A stretch of DNA of 64,000 bases from Pseudomonas sp. DY-1 (GTDB lineage: Bacteria; Pseudomonadota; Gammaproteobacteria; Pseudomonadales; Pseudomonadaceae). A program made the translations under genes and the position numbers. The notes below the pieces were generated by a model. The model had not been told where the DNA came from and did no database searches. It saw nothing but the letters and a program-made list of their open reading frames with translations. Shown here in pieces: positions 8,018 to 16,692 of the stretch. The stretch is taken from the NCBI RefSeq assembly GCF_003626975.1, contig NZ_CP032616.1, positions 4,061,001 through 4,125,000 on the forward strand, read 5' to 3'. Each line of letters opens with the position of its first letter. Positions within the stretch are counted from its first letter, which is position 1.

Positions 8018-8938
8018 TTATCGGGTCCGGCTTACCTCCTCACGCAGCAAGGCGTCCAGCGTATCCAGACGGGCGCCCTGGAAGGCGATCACCGTACCTT
8101 GGTCGAAGACCCGCCGCGCCAGACCGCTGAGCACGGTGCCGGGCGGCAGTTCGATATGCAGGCGCACGCCGCGCTCGTAGGCGGTGCGCAGGGTGGCGTG
8201 CCAGTCGATGACACGGCACATGTTGAAGGCGAGGTCATCACGCAGGCGCTCAGGATCGAAGATCGGCCGCGCCGTGCTACCGCTGAGGTAGCGGATCGCG
8301 GGGCGACGCAGTTCTACCCCGGCGAAGGCGGCGGCCAGTTCGCGCGCGGGTTGCTCCAGCAGTTCGCAGTGGGACGGCACGCTCATCGCCAGACGCTTCG
8401 CCGCACCGGCACCAAGCTTACGGGCACGCTCGGCGACGGCGGTCATGGCAGCCTCGCTACCGGCAATCACCAACTGGTTCTCGGCGTTGATGTTGGCGAG
8501 AAAGACCGGACCATCAGCCTCGGCCAGCAGGCGCTCCACGGTGCCCTGGTCAAGGCCGAGGATGGCAGTCATGCCGTAGCCCTGTGGATAAGCCCGCTGC
8601 ATCAGTTCGCCACGCAGGGCCACCAGGCGCAGCGCATCGGCAAAGCCCAGCGAACCGGCGATCACCGCAGCGGCGTAGGCACCGATGGAGAGGCCCGCCA
8701 CATAGTCCGGCGCCGGCCCGCGTTCGAGCAGCAAGCGCGCGCAAGAAACACCGGCCACCAACAGGCAGAGCTGCACCGCGCGAGTGGATTGCAGCGCCTC
8801 TGCCGAATCCAGCGCCAGCACGTCCTCCCCCAGCACATCGCTGGCCTCTACCAGGCTGGCCGTAGCCTCCGGCGGCAGCTGGTGAAGCATGCCCGCCTGC
8901 TGCGCGCCCTGGCCTGGAAAGGCAAACAGGCTGCTCAC
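8018..8938 (-). CDS. mdcH: Malonyl-CoA:ACP transacylase of malonate decarboxylase (epsilon)
   Basis: About 306 residues of the FabD-like acyltransferase fold. The FAFPGQGAQQAGM start and the nucleophile motif GLSIG with Ser84 are clear, and the catalytic His is in VPSHCELL. It primes the decarboxylase by moving malonyl from CoA to the special acyl carrier MdcC. A GTG at 8938 overlaps the mdcG stop as GTGA and has GGAG upstream, so it is preferred over an ATG 24 bases earlier inside mdcG. It follows mdcG directly in the operon. Confidence 0.88.
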   Translation of the reverse strand: MSSLFAFPGQGAQQAGMLHQLPPEATASLVEASDVLGEDVLALDSAEALQSTRAVQLCLLVAGVSCARLLLERGPAPDYVAGLSIGAYAAAVIAGSLGFADALRLVALRGELMQRAYPQGYGMTAILGLDQGTVERLLAEADGPVFLANINAENQLVIAGSEAAMTAVAERARKLGAGAAKRLAMSVPSHCELLEQPARELAAAFAGVELRRPAIRYLSGSTARPIFDPERLRDDLAFNMCRVIDWHATLRTAYERGVRLHIELPPGTVLSGLARRVFDQGTVIAFQGARLDTLDALLREEVSRTR

Positions 8939-9552
8939 GCGGCGTGCTCCAGGACGTGCCATGGGTTATCCACAAGACGGGCGCCTTCAGCGCATTTCAG
9001 CAGCACGCGGCGCGCCTCGCCGGCCCACTCGCGCAGGGCCACGGCGCCGTTGGGGGTTTCCAGTTGCAGGTCGATACGGCAAGGCGCGTCGGCCAGTACC
9101 TCCAGCAGCGCGCGAGCATGCTGGCGGCTGAAAGGCATCGACGTACGCAGGATCAGGTCGAGGTCGCTGGCCTCGTGCAGCACAGCAATGCCGGTGGCGA
9201 GCTGGAATCCGACGCTGCCGGTGGGGCCCCAGGGCAGGCTGGTGGCAGCGAGTATCGGGGCGACGGCTTCCAGCGACCGAAGCGCTGGGTATTGGGCGGC
9301 AGAACGAGGCCGCAGTTGTTCGGGGCTGAGCGCACGCTGGATGGCACGGATCGGCATCATCGCGGCGAAGCGCTGGTCACGTGTGGCGCCACGAATGCCG
9401 ACGGCAATCAGGCCGGGCTCGCAGAGCGCACGACGCACCACCACGGGATGGCCGGCGGCCAGTGCCTGCCGCGCCCAGGCAGGGGCTTCAGCAGGCAGGT
9501 GGTCGAGGGTCATGCCCCAGAGCAGATCGTGGGGTTTTGGAGTCTTGTTCAT
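8935..9552 (-). CDS. mdcG: Phosphoribosyl-dephospho-CoA transferase (malonate decarboxylase holo-ACP synthase)
   Basis: About 205 residues of the CitX/MdcG nucleotidyltransferase type. It attaches the 2'-(5''-phosphoribosyl)-3'-dephospho-CoA prosthetic group to MdcC. Family features include PHDLLWG near the N-terminus, GSVGFQLATG around residue 120, and the metal-binding pair in EASDLDLILR. The ATG at 9552 gives the usual family length. It is separated from mdcE by 92 bp holding a GC-rich palindrome, the only substantial gap within mdcABCDEGH. Its stop overlaps mdcH. Confidence 0.88.
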   Translation of the reverse strand: MNKTPKPHDLLWGMTLDHLPAEAPAWARQALAAGHPVVVRRALCEPGLIAVGIRGATRDQRFAAMMPIRAIQRALSPEQLRPRSAAQYPALRSLEAVAPILAATSLPWGPTGSVGFQLATGIAVLHEASDLDLILRTSMPFSRQHARALLEVLADAPCRIDLQLETPNGAVALREWAGEARRVLLKCAEGARLVDNPWHVLEHAA

Positions 9553-9586
9553 TCGTGGCTCCTTGGTATCTGGGTGCCAGGGATTC

Positions 9587-9637
9587 CCCCTCTCCCCCGG
9601 CCCCTCTCCCTTCAGGGAGACGGGTGGGGGAGAGGGG
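9587..9637. repeat. GC-rich palindrome inside the mdc operon (mdcE-mdcG)
   Basis: CCCCTCTCCCCC (9587-9598) pairs with GGGGGAGAGGGG (9626-9637); an inner hairpin CCCTCTCCCT-TC-AGGGAGA sits between. It is one of five copies of the CCCTCTCCCT/AGGGAGAGGG family in the window. Its position inside an operon suggests an effect on mRNA stability or read-through. Confidence 0.75.
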
Positions 9638-9644
9638 CAGCGAA

Positions 9645-10427
9645 CTACCACTGCGCCCGCAACATCTCCCTCACACGCGAAGACGCGGCTCGGTTCTCCG
9701 CACCCAGTCGCCCGGACAGGTCGGTACTCGAACCGATGTCGTCCACCGCCCGCAGCAGGCATTCGCGCACCCGACCAACATCGGCTTCGTTCGGCTGCTG
9801 CGCGTCGCCCACCGCAACCCGCTCCCACAGCAACCCAAGGGAGGCGTAGTTCTCCAGGTCGTAGGCCATGGGCGGCACCCTGGCGGCGAGGGCTTCCAGT
9901 TCCTCCACGCTGCGCAGGGTGATGCGCGCGGCGGCGGCCTTGCCCATGGCGTGGACCATCACCCCGCCGTCATCCAGCGCTATCAGGCGCTGGGCCTGGT
10001 AGCCGTGGGCGAGGAAGGCACCGGACATGGCCTTGCCCACCAGCAGCCCGATCACTGGGTGGCCGGCGTGGCGGGCACGAGCGTATGCGTCCACCGCTCC
10101 CGCCAGTGCCTGGTGAATGCCAAGGGCTTCCTCACGGCGGCCATAGGCCTGGCTGGGGACATCCACCAACGCCACGATCACGCGCTGGGTGCCGCCCTTG
10201 TCGGCCTCGATCGCCTCATCCACCGCCTTGGCCAGGCCCCATCCCTCCAGCAAGCCGACCTCACCATTGCGGGCACGGGGGAAAGGATTCTGTGGATCGG
10301 ACACAACGGCGATGAAGCGCGCGGCGCGATTGCCCAGCTCCCCGTCGATCACCTTCACCGAAGCCGGGAAGCCTTGCAGGGTTGCGCCACCGGCAAGGCC
10401 GTGCAGCCAGTTCAGTCCACGGCTCAT
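9645..10427 (-). CDS. mdcE: Malonate decarboxylase gamma subunit (malonyl-S-ACP decarboxylase)
   Basis: A 260-residue carboxyltransferase-fold protein. With MdcD it forms the heterodimer that decarboxylates malonyl-S-ACP, regenerating acetyl-S-ACP. Family stretches include RFIAVVSDPQNPFPRARNGEVGLLEGWGLA near the N-terminus and the oxyanion-type loop GLLVGKAMSGAFLAHGYQA. The ATG at 10427 overlaps the mdcD stop (ATGA), so an in-frame start further upstream is less likely. It is a little shorter than some homologues but no domain is missing. Confidence 0.9.
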   Translation of the reverse strand: MSRGLNWLHGLAGGATLQGFPASVKVIDGELGNRAARFIAVVSDPQNPFPRARNGEVGLLEGWGLAKAVDEAIEADKGGTQRVIVALVDVPSQAYGRREEALGIHQALAGAVDAYARARHAGHPVIGLLVGKAMSGAFLAHGYQAQRLIALDDGGVMVHAMGKAAAARITLRSVEELEALAARVPPMAYDLENYASLGLLWERVAVGDAQQPNEADVGRVRECLLRAVDDIGSSTDLSGRLGAENRAASSRVREMLRAQW

Positions 10428-11278
10428 GTCCGTTCTCCTTGGTAAAGGGCACGCACAGCGGCAGCGTCCAGTTGTTCGCACTCTTCGCCCAGCTGCGCCA
10501 GGCGCTCGAGGAACCAGGCGTGCCGGCGACTGCGCGGCAGGCCCTGTTCCGGTTGGGCCAGCAGGCCTTGCAGGGTTTCGCGGATGGCCTCGATATCGTC
10601 AGCGACATAGGCGTCCACCAGGCCGCTGGCCATGCGCTGTTCGCCACCAGTGAGGCTCCAGATGAAGGGACGGTCGCGGGAGTCGTATTCCTCGATGCCG
10701 GCTTCCTGCTCGATCACCTGCGGGCCGTTGAGACCCAGGCGCGCTTCGCGGGTGACGATCAGGTGGCTGCACAGACCGGCAGCGATGGACATGCCGCCGA
10801 AGCAACCCACCGGACCGGCAACCAGGCCGATCACCGGCTGAAACTCCCGCAGCGCGACGATGGCCGCCTGGATTTCGGCGATGGCAGCCAGCCCGAGATT
10901 GGCTTCCTGCAGGCGCACGCCGCCGGTTTCCAGCAGCAGCACGGCGCAGGTAGGAATGCCCTGGCGGTTGTCTTCAGCCGCCAGTTCCAACGCACCGGCG
11001 ATCTTGGCACCCCCGACTTCGCCCATGCTGCCGCCCTGGAAAGCACCTTCGATGGCGGCAATCACCGCTGGCTGGCCCTTGATGCTGCCCTTGGCGACCA
11101 CCACACCGTCGTCGGCCTGGGGCACGATGCCCTGCTGCGGCAGCCAGGGGGAAATGACCCGGTCGAAGGGACCGACGAGTTCGCGGAAGCTACCGGCATC
11201 CAGCAGCTCGCGGGCGCGCTGGCGGGCGCCGAGTTCGACGAAACTGCGCGCTTCGAGCAGGCGTGCGATATCAGTCAT
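10424..11278 (-). CDS. mdcD: Malonate decarboxylase beta subunit (malonyl-S-ACP decarboxylase)
   Basis: A 284-residue crotonase/carboxyltransferase-like protein, partner of MdcE. Recognisable pieces are FVELGARQRARELLDAGSFRELVGPF at the start, LLLETGGVRLQEANLGLAAIAEI in the middle and VAGPVGCFGGMSIAAGLCSHLIV. It catalyses loss of CO2 from malonyl bound to MdcC, without biotin in this soluble enzyme class. Its start lies eight bases inside mdcC and its stop overlaps mdcE, so expression of the core subunits is tightly coupled. Confidence 0.9.
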   Translation of the reverse strand: MTDIARLLEARSFVELGARQRARELLDAGSFRELVGPFDRVISPWLPQQGIVPQADDGVVVAKGSIKGQPAVIAAIEGAFQGGSMGEVGGAKIAGALELAAEDNRQGIPTCAVLLLETGGVRLQEANLGLAAIAEIQAAIVALREFQPVIGLVAGPVGCFGGMSIAAGLCSHLIVTREARLGLNGPQVIEQEAGIEEYDSRDRPFIWSLTGGEQRMASGLVDAYVADDIEAIRETLQGLLAQPEQGLPRSRRHAWFLERLAQLGEECEQLDAAAVRALYQGERT

Positions 11279-11588
11279 GTGCGGGCTCCTCTTGAGAAGA
11301 AAGGGCCTCCAGCCCCTGCTCCAGGCGCAGGCGCACCACGCCGGGCGTGGCGCCGAAGTCGTGGATGTCGATGTTCAGGGCCGGCAGCGACTGACCGTCG
11401 AACAGGCGCTGGAACAGCTGCTGCCAACGCGGGCCGCTGCCATTCACCGAGGTCACCACCTGGATCGACAGGGTGCCGGCGCTGCCGGGCTCCAGCAGCA
11501 CTTCGAGGTCGCCGGAGCCGACGCAGCCGACCAGGGCGCGGCCTCGGGCCGGTTGCCCGGCGGGGAATTGGAAGGACAGGGTTTCCAT
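11271..11588 (-). CDS. mdcC: Malonate decarboxylase acyl carrier protein (delta)
   Basis: About 105 residues. The modification site is the serine in VGCVGSGDLEVLLE near residue 27, where MdcG attaches the dephospho-CoA-derived prosthetic group. Acetyl and malonyl are carried as thioesters on this arm. An ATG at 11588 gives the METLSF start seen in the family; a GTG six bases earlier overlaps the mdcB stop and is an alternative. The end overlaps mdcD by eight bases. Confidence 0.88.
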   Translation of the reverse strand: METLSFQFPAGQPARGRALVGCVGSGDLEVLLEPGSAGTLSIQVVTSVNGSGPRWQQLFQRLFDGQSLPALNIDIHDFGATPGVVRLRLEQGLEALSSQEEPAHD

Positions 11589-11590
11589 GG

Positions 11591-12442
11591 TCACAGGCTC
11601 CCGGCTTTATCGAGGAACAGGCAGGCGGCCAGCAGATCGGCGGCACCACCCGGCGAGGCGTTGAGTTGCAGCAGGCGGGCGTCCAGCGCGCGCAGTTGGC
11701 GGCGGCCGGCAAGGCTGGCACTGCCACCGGCGTCGAGTACGGCACGGGCGCCCTGCTGCATGGCGGCGAGACCTTCCAGGCCGGCGCGCCAGAGCACGCA
11801 GGTGTCAGCCAGGGTGGCCATGATCGCCAGCAGCGCATCGAGGCGGGCGTTCTGCTCGCCGGCGCCCGCTGCACGGCTGCGGGCCAGTTGCGGCAGGCCC
11901 TGTTCGATCACAGCGGGGAAGCCGAGCTGGGCTTCCTCCCGCGCGCCACGGGCACCGTAGCGACGGGCGACCTGGGCGCCGTGACTGTCGCTGTGGAGCA
12001 CCGCACGGTCATCGATCAGGGCGATGCGCGCAGCGCGCAGGGCGATGGCGTGGGCGTCGCGGCTTTCAGGTTTCAGCGCCTGTGCCGCCACCAACAGGCC
12101 GAGGGCCCAGATGGCACCCCGGTGGGTATTCACCCCGCCGGTGATGCTGAGCATCGCCGCTTCACCTTCGCGGCCAATCCGGCCGAGGGCTTCGCGCAGC
12201 GGTTGACCGACGTCGCCAAGCTCCAGCGCCGCCTCGGCCATCTGCTTGAAGCAGGGCCAGAGAGACAACGCAGAGGCATGCATCAGGCCCAGGTGCAGGT
12301 CGCTGTGCGCGCCACTGCCGCGACGGTCCACCAGTGCCGGCTTGGGCGAGAGGTCGGCTTCGTCGATCAGGGCGTCCACCGCCAGGTCCGCCAGCCGGTC
12401 GGCCAGGGGCAGGTCGGTATTGCGGGCAATCAGTGCGCTCAT
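11591..12442 (-). CDS. mdcB: Triphosphoribosyl-dephospho-CoA synthase
   Basis: A 283-residue CitG/MdcB-type enzyme that makes the precursor of the MdcC prosthetic group from ATP and dephospho-CoA. The family signature is visible as [23 protein letters not shown] and [16 protein letters not shown]. The ATG at 12442 overlaps the mdcA stop by one base, fixing the start against a longer in-frame possibility inside mdcA. The C-terminus reads [21 protein letters not shown], as in homologues, so the gene is complete. Confidence 0.9.
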   Translation of the reverse strand: MSALIARNTDLPLADRLADLAVDALIDEADLSPKPALVDRRGSGAHSDLHLGLMHASALSLWPCFKQMAEAALELGDVGQPLREALGRIGREGEAAMLSITGGVNTHRGAIWALGLLVAAQALKPESRDAHAIALRAARIALIDDRAVLHSDSHGAQVARRYGARGAREEAQLGFPAVIEQGLPQLARSRAAGAGEQNARLDALLAIMATLADTCVLWRAGLEGLAAMQQGARAVLDAGGSASLAGRRQLRALDARLLQLNASPGGAADLLAACLFLDKAGSL

Positions 12443-14103
12443 CACCAACTCCTGAAGCGGGCTGGGGGGTTGTAAAGGCCGCCGGACCACTCCACCAGTT
12501 CGGCGATGCTCTTCGCCGCCAGCAGTTCCCGCGTGGCTTGTGTACGGCGGATGCCGAGGTCTTCCGGCAATGCGATCAGCCCTTCGCGACGCATGCGCAG
12601 GGTCTCTTTCGGGTCATGGCGCAGGCCGATGGCGGTGACGCCGGCGACCGCGGCGATCATCGCGCGGCGCTCTTCGAGGCTGCGCGCCTTGTAGAGGTAG
12701 GCGATGCCTTCTTCAGTGAGCAGGTGAGTGACGTCATCGCCGTAGATCATCACCGGCGCCAGGGGCATGCCGGCCTTCTTCGCCACGTCGACGGCGTCCA
12801 GCGTTTCGACGAAGGTGGGTTTGCCGCCTTCCTGGTAGGTCTCGACCATCTGCACCACCAGCTTCTTGCCGCGTTCGAGCATCGTCACCGGCTCGGTCAT
12901 GTCGAGCCAGGCCGGGGTCGCATGGCGGCGGCCGCGGGGGTCGTGGCCCATGTTCGGCGCGCCGCCGAAGCCGGCCAGGCGGCCACGGGTGACGGTGGAG
13001 GAGTGGCCGTCGCCGTCCACCTGCAGGGTGGCGCCGATGAACAGGTCCACGGCGTACTGCCCGGCCAGCTGGCACATCATGCGGTTGGAACGCATGGAGC
13101 CGTCGCGGCCGGTGAAGAACACGTCCGGGCGCTGGGCGATGTAGTCCTCCATGCCCAGTTCGGTGCCGAAGCAGTGCACGCTCTCCACCCAGCCGGTCTC
13201 GATGGCGGGGATCAGGGTCGGATGCGGGTTGAGCGTCCAGTTGCGGCAGATCTTGCCCTTCAGGCCGAGGGATTCGCCGTAGGTGGGCAGGATCAGTTCG
13301 ATGGCGGCGGTGTTGAAGCCGATGCCGTGGTTGAGCGACTGGACCTTGTGTTTTTCATAGATGCCGCGGATCGCCATCATCGCCATCAGCACGTGCACCG
13401 GCTTGATGTGGCGCGGGTCGCGGGTGAACAGCGGCTCGATGTAGAACGGCTTGTCGGCGACCACCACGAAGTCGACCCAGGAGGCGGGGATGTCCACGCG
13501 CGGCAGGTCGCGCACATCGTCCACCAGCTCGTTGACCTGGACGATGACGATGCCGTCGCTGAACGCGGTGGGTTCCACCAGGGCCGGCGTGTCTTCGGTA
13601 CTGGGGCCGGTGTAGATGTTGCCTTCGCGGTCGGCCATGAAGCCGGCCACCAGGGCGACGTTGGGGATGAGGTCAACCAGCAGGCGCGAGTAGAGCTCGA
13701 TGTAGGTATGGATGGCGCCGACTTCCAGCAGGCCGTCTTCGAGCAACTGGCCGATGCGCAGGCTCTGCGGGCCAGCGAAGGAGAAGTCGAGCTTGCGGGC
13801 GATGCCGCGTTCATAGAGATCGAGGTGCTCGGCGCGGCTGACGCTGGGCATGATCATGTGCAGGTCGTGCAGACGACCGGGATCGGCCTTGGCCAGGGAG
13901 CGGGAGAGGAAATCCGCCTGCTTCTGGTTGTTGCCTTCGAGCACCACACGGTCGCCAGGGGCGATCAGTGCTTCGAGGGCTTCGACGATCCGTTCGCTGG
14001 GCAGCACGACGCCATCGGCGAGGTTGCGTACCTGGTCGAGACGGCGCTGCTTTTCAGCGCGCCGACGCGACCACTGCGGCGGGGGAGAGGGTCTTGTTGT
14101 CAT
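12442..14103 (-). CDS. mdcA: Malonate decarboxylase alpha subunit (acetyl-ACP:malonate ACP transferase)
   Basis: A 553-residue CoA-transferase-like protein, first gene of the mdc operon. It exchanges acetyl for malonyl on MdcC, starting each catalytic round. Family stretches include [36 protein letters not shown] and [29 protein letters not shown] lies seven bases before the ATG. The length is that of known MdcA proteins. The 190-bp region upstream, shared with the end of exbD, should hold the malonate-inducible promoter; no site was recognised with confidence. Confidence 0.93.
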   Translation of the reverse strand: MTTRPSPPPQWSRRRAEKQRRLDQVRNLADGVVLPSERIVEALEALIAPGDRVVLEGNNQKQADFLSRSLAKADPGRLHDLHMIMPSVSRAEHLDLYERGIARKLDFSFAGPQSLRIGQLLEDGLLEVGAIHTYIELYSRLLVDLIPNVALVAGFMADREGNIYTGPSTEDTPALVEPTAFSDGIVIVQVNELVDDVRDLPRVDIPASWVDFVVVADKPFYIEPLFTRDPRHIKPVHVLMAMMAIRGIYEKHKVQSLNHGIGFNTAAIELILPTYGESLGLKGKICRNWTLNPHPTLIPAIETGWVESVHCFGTELGMEDYIAQRPDVFFTGRDGSMRSNRMMCQLAGQYAVDLFIGATLQVDGDGHSSTVTRGRLAGFGGAPNMGHDPRGRRHATPAWLDMTEPVTMLERGKKLVVQMVETYQEGGKPTFVETLDAVDVAKKAGMPLAPVMIYGDDVTHLLTEEGIAYLYKARSLEERRAMIAAVAGVTAIGLRHDPKETLRMRREGLIALPEDLGIRRTQATRELLAAKSIAELVEWSGGLYNPPARFRSW

Positions 14104-14296
14104 GGTGGCTCCACGAGTTCCGCTGTCGTGGAGCGAACCTTAGGAGCGCGACCGGTGGGTCATCAATCAAGCCCGGGGCGCAATCGTTACGATGAAGTTA
14201 ATGATCGGCCCGGCCACCCTCCACCTGACGGGACGGAGTTGATCGGAGTCCAAGAATGACACCGCGCGCGTTCCCGTAGGTCGTTGCGAATAAAAA

Positions 14297-14329
14297 GGCC
14301 ACCTTCCCCCTGCCTGAAGAAAGGTGACC
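14297..14329 (-). terminator. Rho-independent terminator after exbD
   Basis: On the minus strand GGTCACCTT (14329-14321) pairs with AAGGTGGCC (14305-14297), one G-U pair, followed by TTTTT. It lies immediately downstream of exbD and separates the tonB operon from mdcA. Confidence 0.7.
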
Positions 14330-14337
14330 AAAACTTG

Positions 14338-14739
14338 TCAGCGCGCAGTAATCACCGCGAGCTTGGTGATCCCCGCCCGCTCGATGGAGGCCATGGCACG
14401 GGCCACGGCGCCGTAGTCCACCTGGTCGTCGGCCTGCAGTTGCACGCGCAGTTCCGGGTCCTTGGTCTTGGCCGCTTCCAGGCTGGTCTGCAGCAGGTCG
14501 GGCTGGATCTCGTCCTTGTTGATGAACAGCTTGCCGGTGCCGTCGATGCTCACCACCAGCGGGTCCTTCTGCTCGGGCGGGGCCACGGCCTCGGTTTTCG
14601 GCAGGTTGATCGGGATGGCGTTGGTCAGCAGCGGCGCGGTGACGATGAACACCACCAGCAGCACCAGCATCACGTCCACCAGCGGGGTGACGTTGATCTC
14701 GGAAAGGACTTCGTCGTTGTCCTGGGTGGAGAAGGCCAT
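14338..14739 (-). CDS. exbD: ExbD biopolymer transport protein
   Basis: A 133-residue inner-membrane protein with one membrane helix near residues 16-40 (INVTPLVDVMLVLLVVFIVTAPLL), which contains the essential proton-pathway aspartate in PLVDVMLV, and a periplasmic domain after it. It forms the proton-driven motor with ExbB that energises TonB. It follows exbB by one base and ends the three-gene tonB-exbB-exbD unit. Confidence 0.9.
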   Translation of the reverse strand: MAFSTQDNDEVLSEINVTPLVDVMLVLLVVFIVTAPLLTNAIPINLPKTEAVAPPEQKDPLVVSIDGTGKLFINKDEIQPDLLQTSLEAAKTKDPELRVQLQADDQVDYGAVARAMASIERAGITKLAVITAR

Positions 14740-14740
14740 G

Positions 14741-15448
14741 TCAGGACGCCTCCTTCACGGCGCCCGCGGCACGCGCCGGGGCGGGATTGACGAGCAGCTT
14801 GAAGGCGCTCTTCTGTGCCAGCAGGTAGAAGTCGTGGGCGAAGTCGTCGAGGTCGGCGGCGGTGAGCTTGAGGCTGCGCAGGAAGTAGTTGTAAACCAGC
14901 ACCGCCGGCACCGCGACGGCGATGCCCACGCCGGTGGCGACCAGCGCCGCGCCGATCGGTCCGGCCACGGTTTCCAGGCTGGCCGAGCCGGCTGCGCTGA
15001 TGCCCTTGAGGGCTTCCATGATGCCCCAGACGGTGCCGAACAGGCCGATGAAGGGCGAGGTGGAGCCGATCGAGGCGAGCACCGCCAGGCCTGACTCCAG
15101 GGAGCGGCGTTCCCGCTGGATCTGCTGGCGCAGGGCGCGTTCCAGACGGTCCTGATGGTTGATTGCCTGGCTCAGGTCGCCGGGTTGGCCCCCCTGCACC
15201 TGGATCGCGGCGAAACCGGCCTGGGCCACGTGAGCGGCGGCACCGGCATGCTGCTGCAGCTGTTCGGCGGCGCTGTCCAGGCTGGTGGCGCTCCAGAAGC
15301 GCTTCTGGAACTGGCGGTCGCGGCGCTTCAGGCGGGCGAACTGGATGCCCTTGACCAGGGCCAGGCCCCAGGTGACGACGGAGAAGCCGATGAGCAGCCA
15401 GATCACCAGGTGCTCGATGGAGGCGAAGGGGTTGGTTAGCAGGTCCAT
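14741..15448 (-). CDS. exbB: ExbB/MotA-TolQ-ExbB proton channel protein
   Basis: A 235-residue protein with three membrane helices (about residues 14-32, 113-135 and 155-180). The ExbB/TolQ signature LASIGSTSPFIGLFGTVWGIM is present, as is VATGVGIAVAVPAVLVYNYF. It forms the pentameric stator around ExbD. The gene starts 33 bp after tonB and touches exbD, so the three proteins are made together. The short length without a long N-terminal extension is of the Pseudomonas ExbB1 type. Confidence 0.9.
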   Translation of the reverse strand: MDLLTNPFASIEHLVIWLLIGFSVVTWGLALVKGIQFARLKRRDRQFQKRFWSATSLDSAAEQLQQHAGAAAHVAQAGFAAIQVQGGQPGDLSQAINHQDRLERALRQQIQRERRSLESGLAVLASIGSTSPFIGLFGTVWGIMEALKGISAAGSASLETVAGPIGAALVATGVGIAVAVPAVLVYNYFLRSLKLTAADLDDFAHDFYLLAQKSAFKLLVNPAPARAAGAVKEAS

Positions 15449-15481
15449 GGTGAATTCCTCTCTACAGGCAAAGTCGCTGAA

Positions 15482-16309
15482 TCAGTTCAATTTGAAATCG
15501 ATGGGCACGCTGACCCAGCCGTCGCGGGCGACTTCGCCCTGCTTGGCCGGCACGAAGGTCCAGCGCTTGACCGCGCGCACCGCGGCCTCGTCGAGCAGTT
15601 CGCGGCCGCTGCTCTTCTGCACCTGGACCTCGCTTGGCAGTCCCGTGGCGAGCACATGCACGCGCAGCAGCACCGTGCCCTCCCAGCCGCGCCGCTGGGC
15701 GAAGGCGGGGTACTCGGGCGCCGGGTTCTTCAGGTAGCCGGCGTTGGCCGAGGGTGGCGTCACCGGGGTCGGCGCCGGCGGAGCCGGTGGCGCGGGCGGG
15801 GCTTCGGCCTTGGGCGGTGCGGGCGGCGGTTCGACCGGCTTGGCCACGGGCTTCGGCGCGGGCTTGGGCGGCTGCGGTTTCGGCTTGGGTTTGGGTTTGG
15901 GTTTGGGCACCGGCTTGGGTGGCGGCGGCTTCACGGCCAGTTCCTCCACCACCGGGGGCGGCGGCTCGATCACGGGCGGCGGCGGCTCCGGCGGCGGCGG
16001 TTCCACCACCGGCGGGGCCGGGGCGGTGAACTCGATGGTCATGGGCGGAATCTGCGGCGGCACTTCCGGCAGCGGCGGGGTGGGCTTCTGGCTCAGCCAG
16101 TGCAGCACGGCGCCGTGCAGGACCAGGGCGAAGGCGCCCAGCAGCCAGGCCTCGCGGCGGCTGAGCACGCGGGTGGCGCCAGGGCTACGGAAGACCGTGC
16201 GGTCCAGCGCCTGGCGCACCGGTACGCCGAGGTCGCGGACCTCGCCTGGGCGGCGTACTTCCTGCCAGTGCAGTTCGCGGCCGCTATCGGCTTCGAGGAA
16301 ATTGCCCAT
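15482..16309 (-). CDS. tonB: TonB energy transducer with extended N-terminus
   Basis: About 275 residues. Unusually for enteric TonB, some 50 residues precede the membrane helix (WLLGAFALVLHGAVLHWL). A proline-rich spacer follows, with PEPPP and KPKPKPKP repeats from about 75 to 190. The C-terminal domain begins NPAPEYPAFAQRRGWEGTVLLRVHV and includes the conserved EGTV and YP elements. An N-terminal extension is also known from P. aeruginosa TonB1. AGGAG upstream supports the ATG at 16309. The operon lies next to sulfate-ester genes rather than a TonB receptor; an AT-rich palindrome lies upstream. Confidence 0.88.
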   Translation of the reverse strand: MGNFLEADSGRELHWQEVRRPGEVRDLGVPVRQALDRTVFRSPGATRVLSRREAWLLGAFALVLHGAVLHWLSQKPTPPLPEVPPQIPPMTIEFTAPAPPVVEPPPPEPPPPVIEPPPPVVEELAVKPPPPKPVPKPKPKPKPKPQPPKPAPKPVAKPVEPPPAPPKAEAPPAPPAPPAPTPVTPPSANAGYLKNPAPEYPAFAQRRGWEGTVLLRVHVLATGLPSEVQVQKSSGRELLDEAAVRAVKRWTFVPAKQGEVARDGWVSVPIDFKLN

Positions 16310-16437
16310 CGGCAAGACTCCTGGAGTTGAAAAGCCCGGCTGTGCCGCCGGGCGTGTTGAACAGGCAACCGGCCAGTGACCGGCGAGATGGCCGAGCTAG
16401 AGCGGTCGGCCATGGGGAGATGATTGGCTGAACAACT

Positions 16438-16485
16438 TATCTCTAAAAGTAATTTTTAATGATTTACTAATTACCTTTAGAGATA
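16438..16485. promoter_or_regulatory. Long inverted repeat upstream of tonB
   Basis: Arms of 17 bases (16438-16454 and 16469-16485) match at 16 positions around a 14-base spacer. The outer part is TATCTCTAAA / TTTAGAGATA. It is in a strongly AT-rich patch 129 bp upstream of the tonB start, within a 383-bp gene-free gap that otherwise holds an AT-rich stretch, a GTGCGC repeat (about 16577-16635) and the terminator of the next gene. Likely an operator for the tonB operon; a recognisable Fur box was not seen. Confidence 0.5.
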
Positions 16486-16647
16486 TGCGATTCATAAGTC
16501 GTTGAAAATAAAAGATAAAAATTAATCGATGCTTTAGGGGCATTGAATATATGCCCGGCAGGCATCTAGCCCTCGCAAGGTGCGCTGCACGCACAACGCC
16601 TCTGGCGCAGGGATATCGGTGCGCGCAGCGCACCCTACAAAAGCAAA

Positions 16648-16679
16648 AAGCCCCCAGCGGATCGTTCCGGTGGGGGCTT
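16648..16679 (-). terminator. Terminator after the AtsK-like gene
   Basis: On the minus strand AAGCCCCCACCGG and CCGCTGGGGGCTT form a hairpin, with an imperfect centre, followed by TTTGCTTTT. It sits 13 bp after the stop of the dioxygenase gene. Confidence 0.75.
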
Positions 16680-16692
16680 GCTGGTGGGGGAA

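Noticed and set aside
12334..14259. Open frame of 641 codons on the plus strand opposite mdcA
   Set aside because: It is the complement of a well-conserved gene in GC-rich DNA, has no ribosome binding site and low-complexity composition. Similar long antisense frames opposite cysTW (32431-33768), the efflux genes (24910-26073), the MFS gene (2205-3650) and mdcB-D (10382-12475) were dropped for the same reason.
14104..14290. MdcR binding site before mdcA
   Set aside because: Partial inverted repeats exist, but none is clearly better than background.
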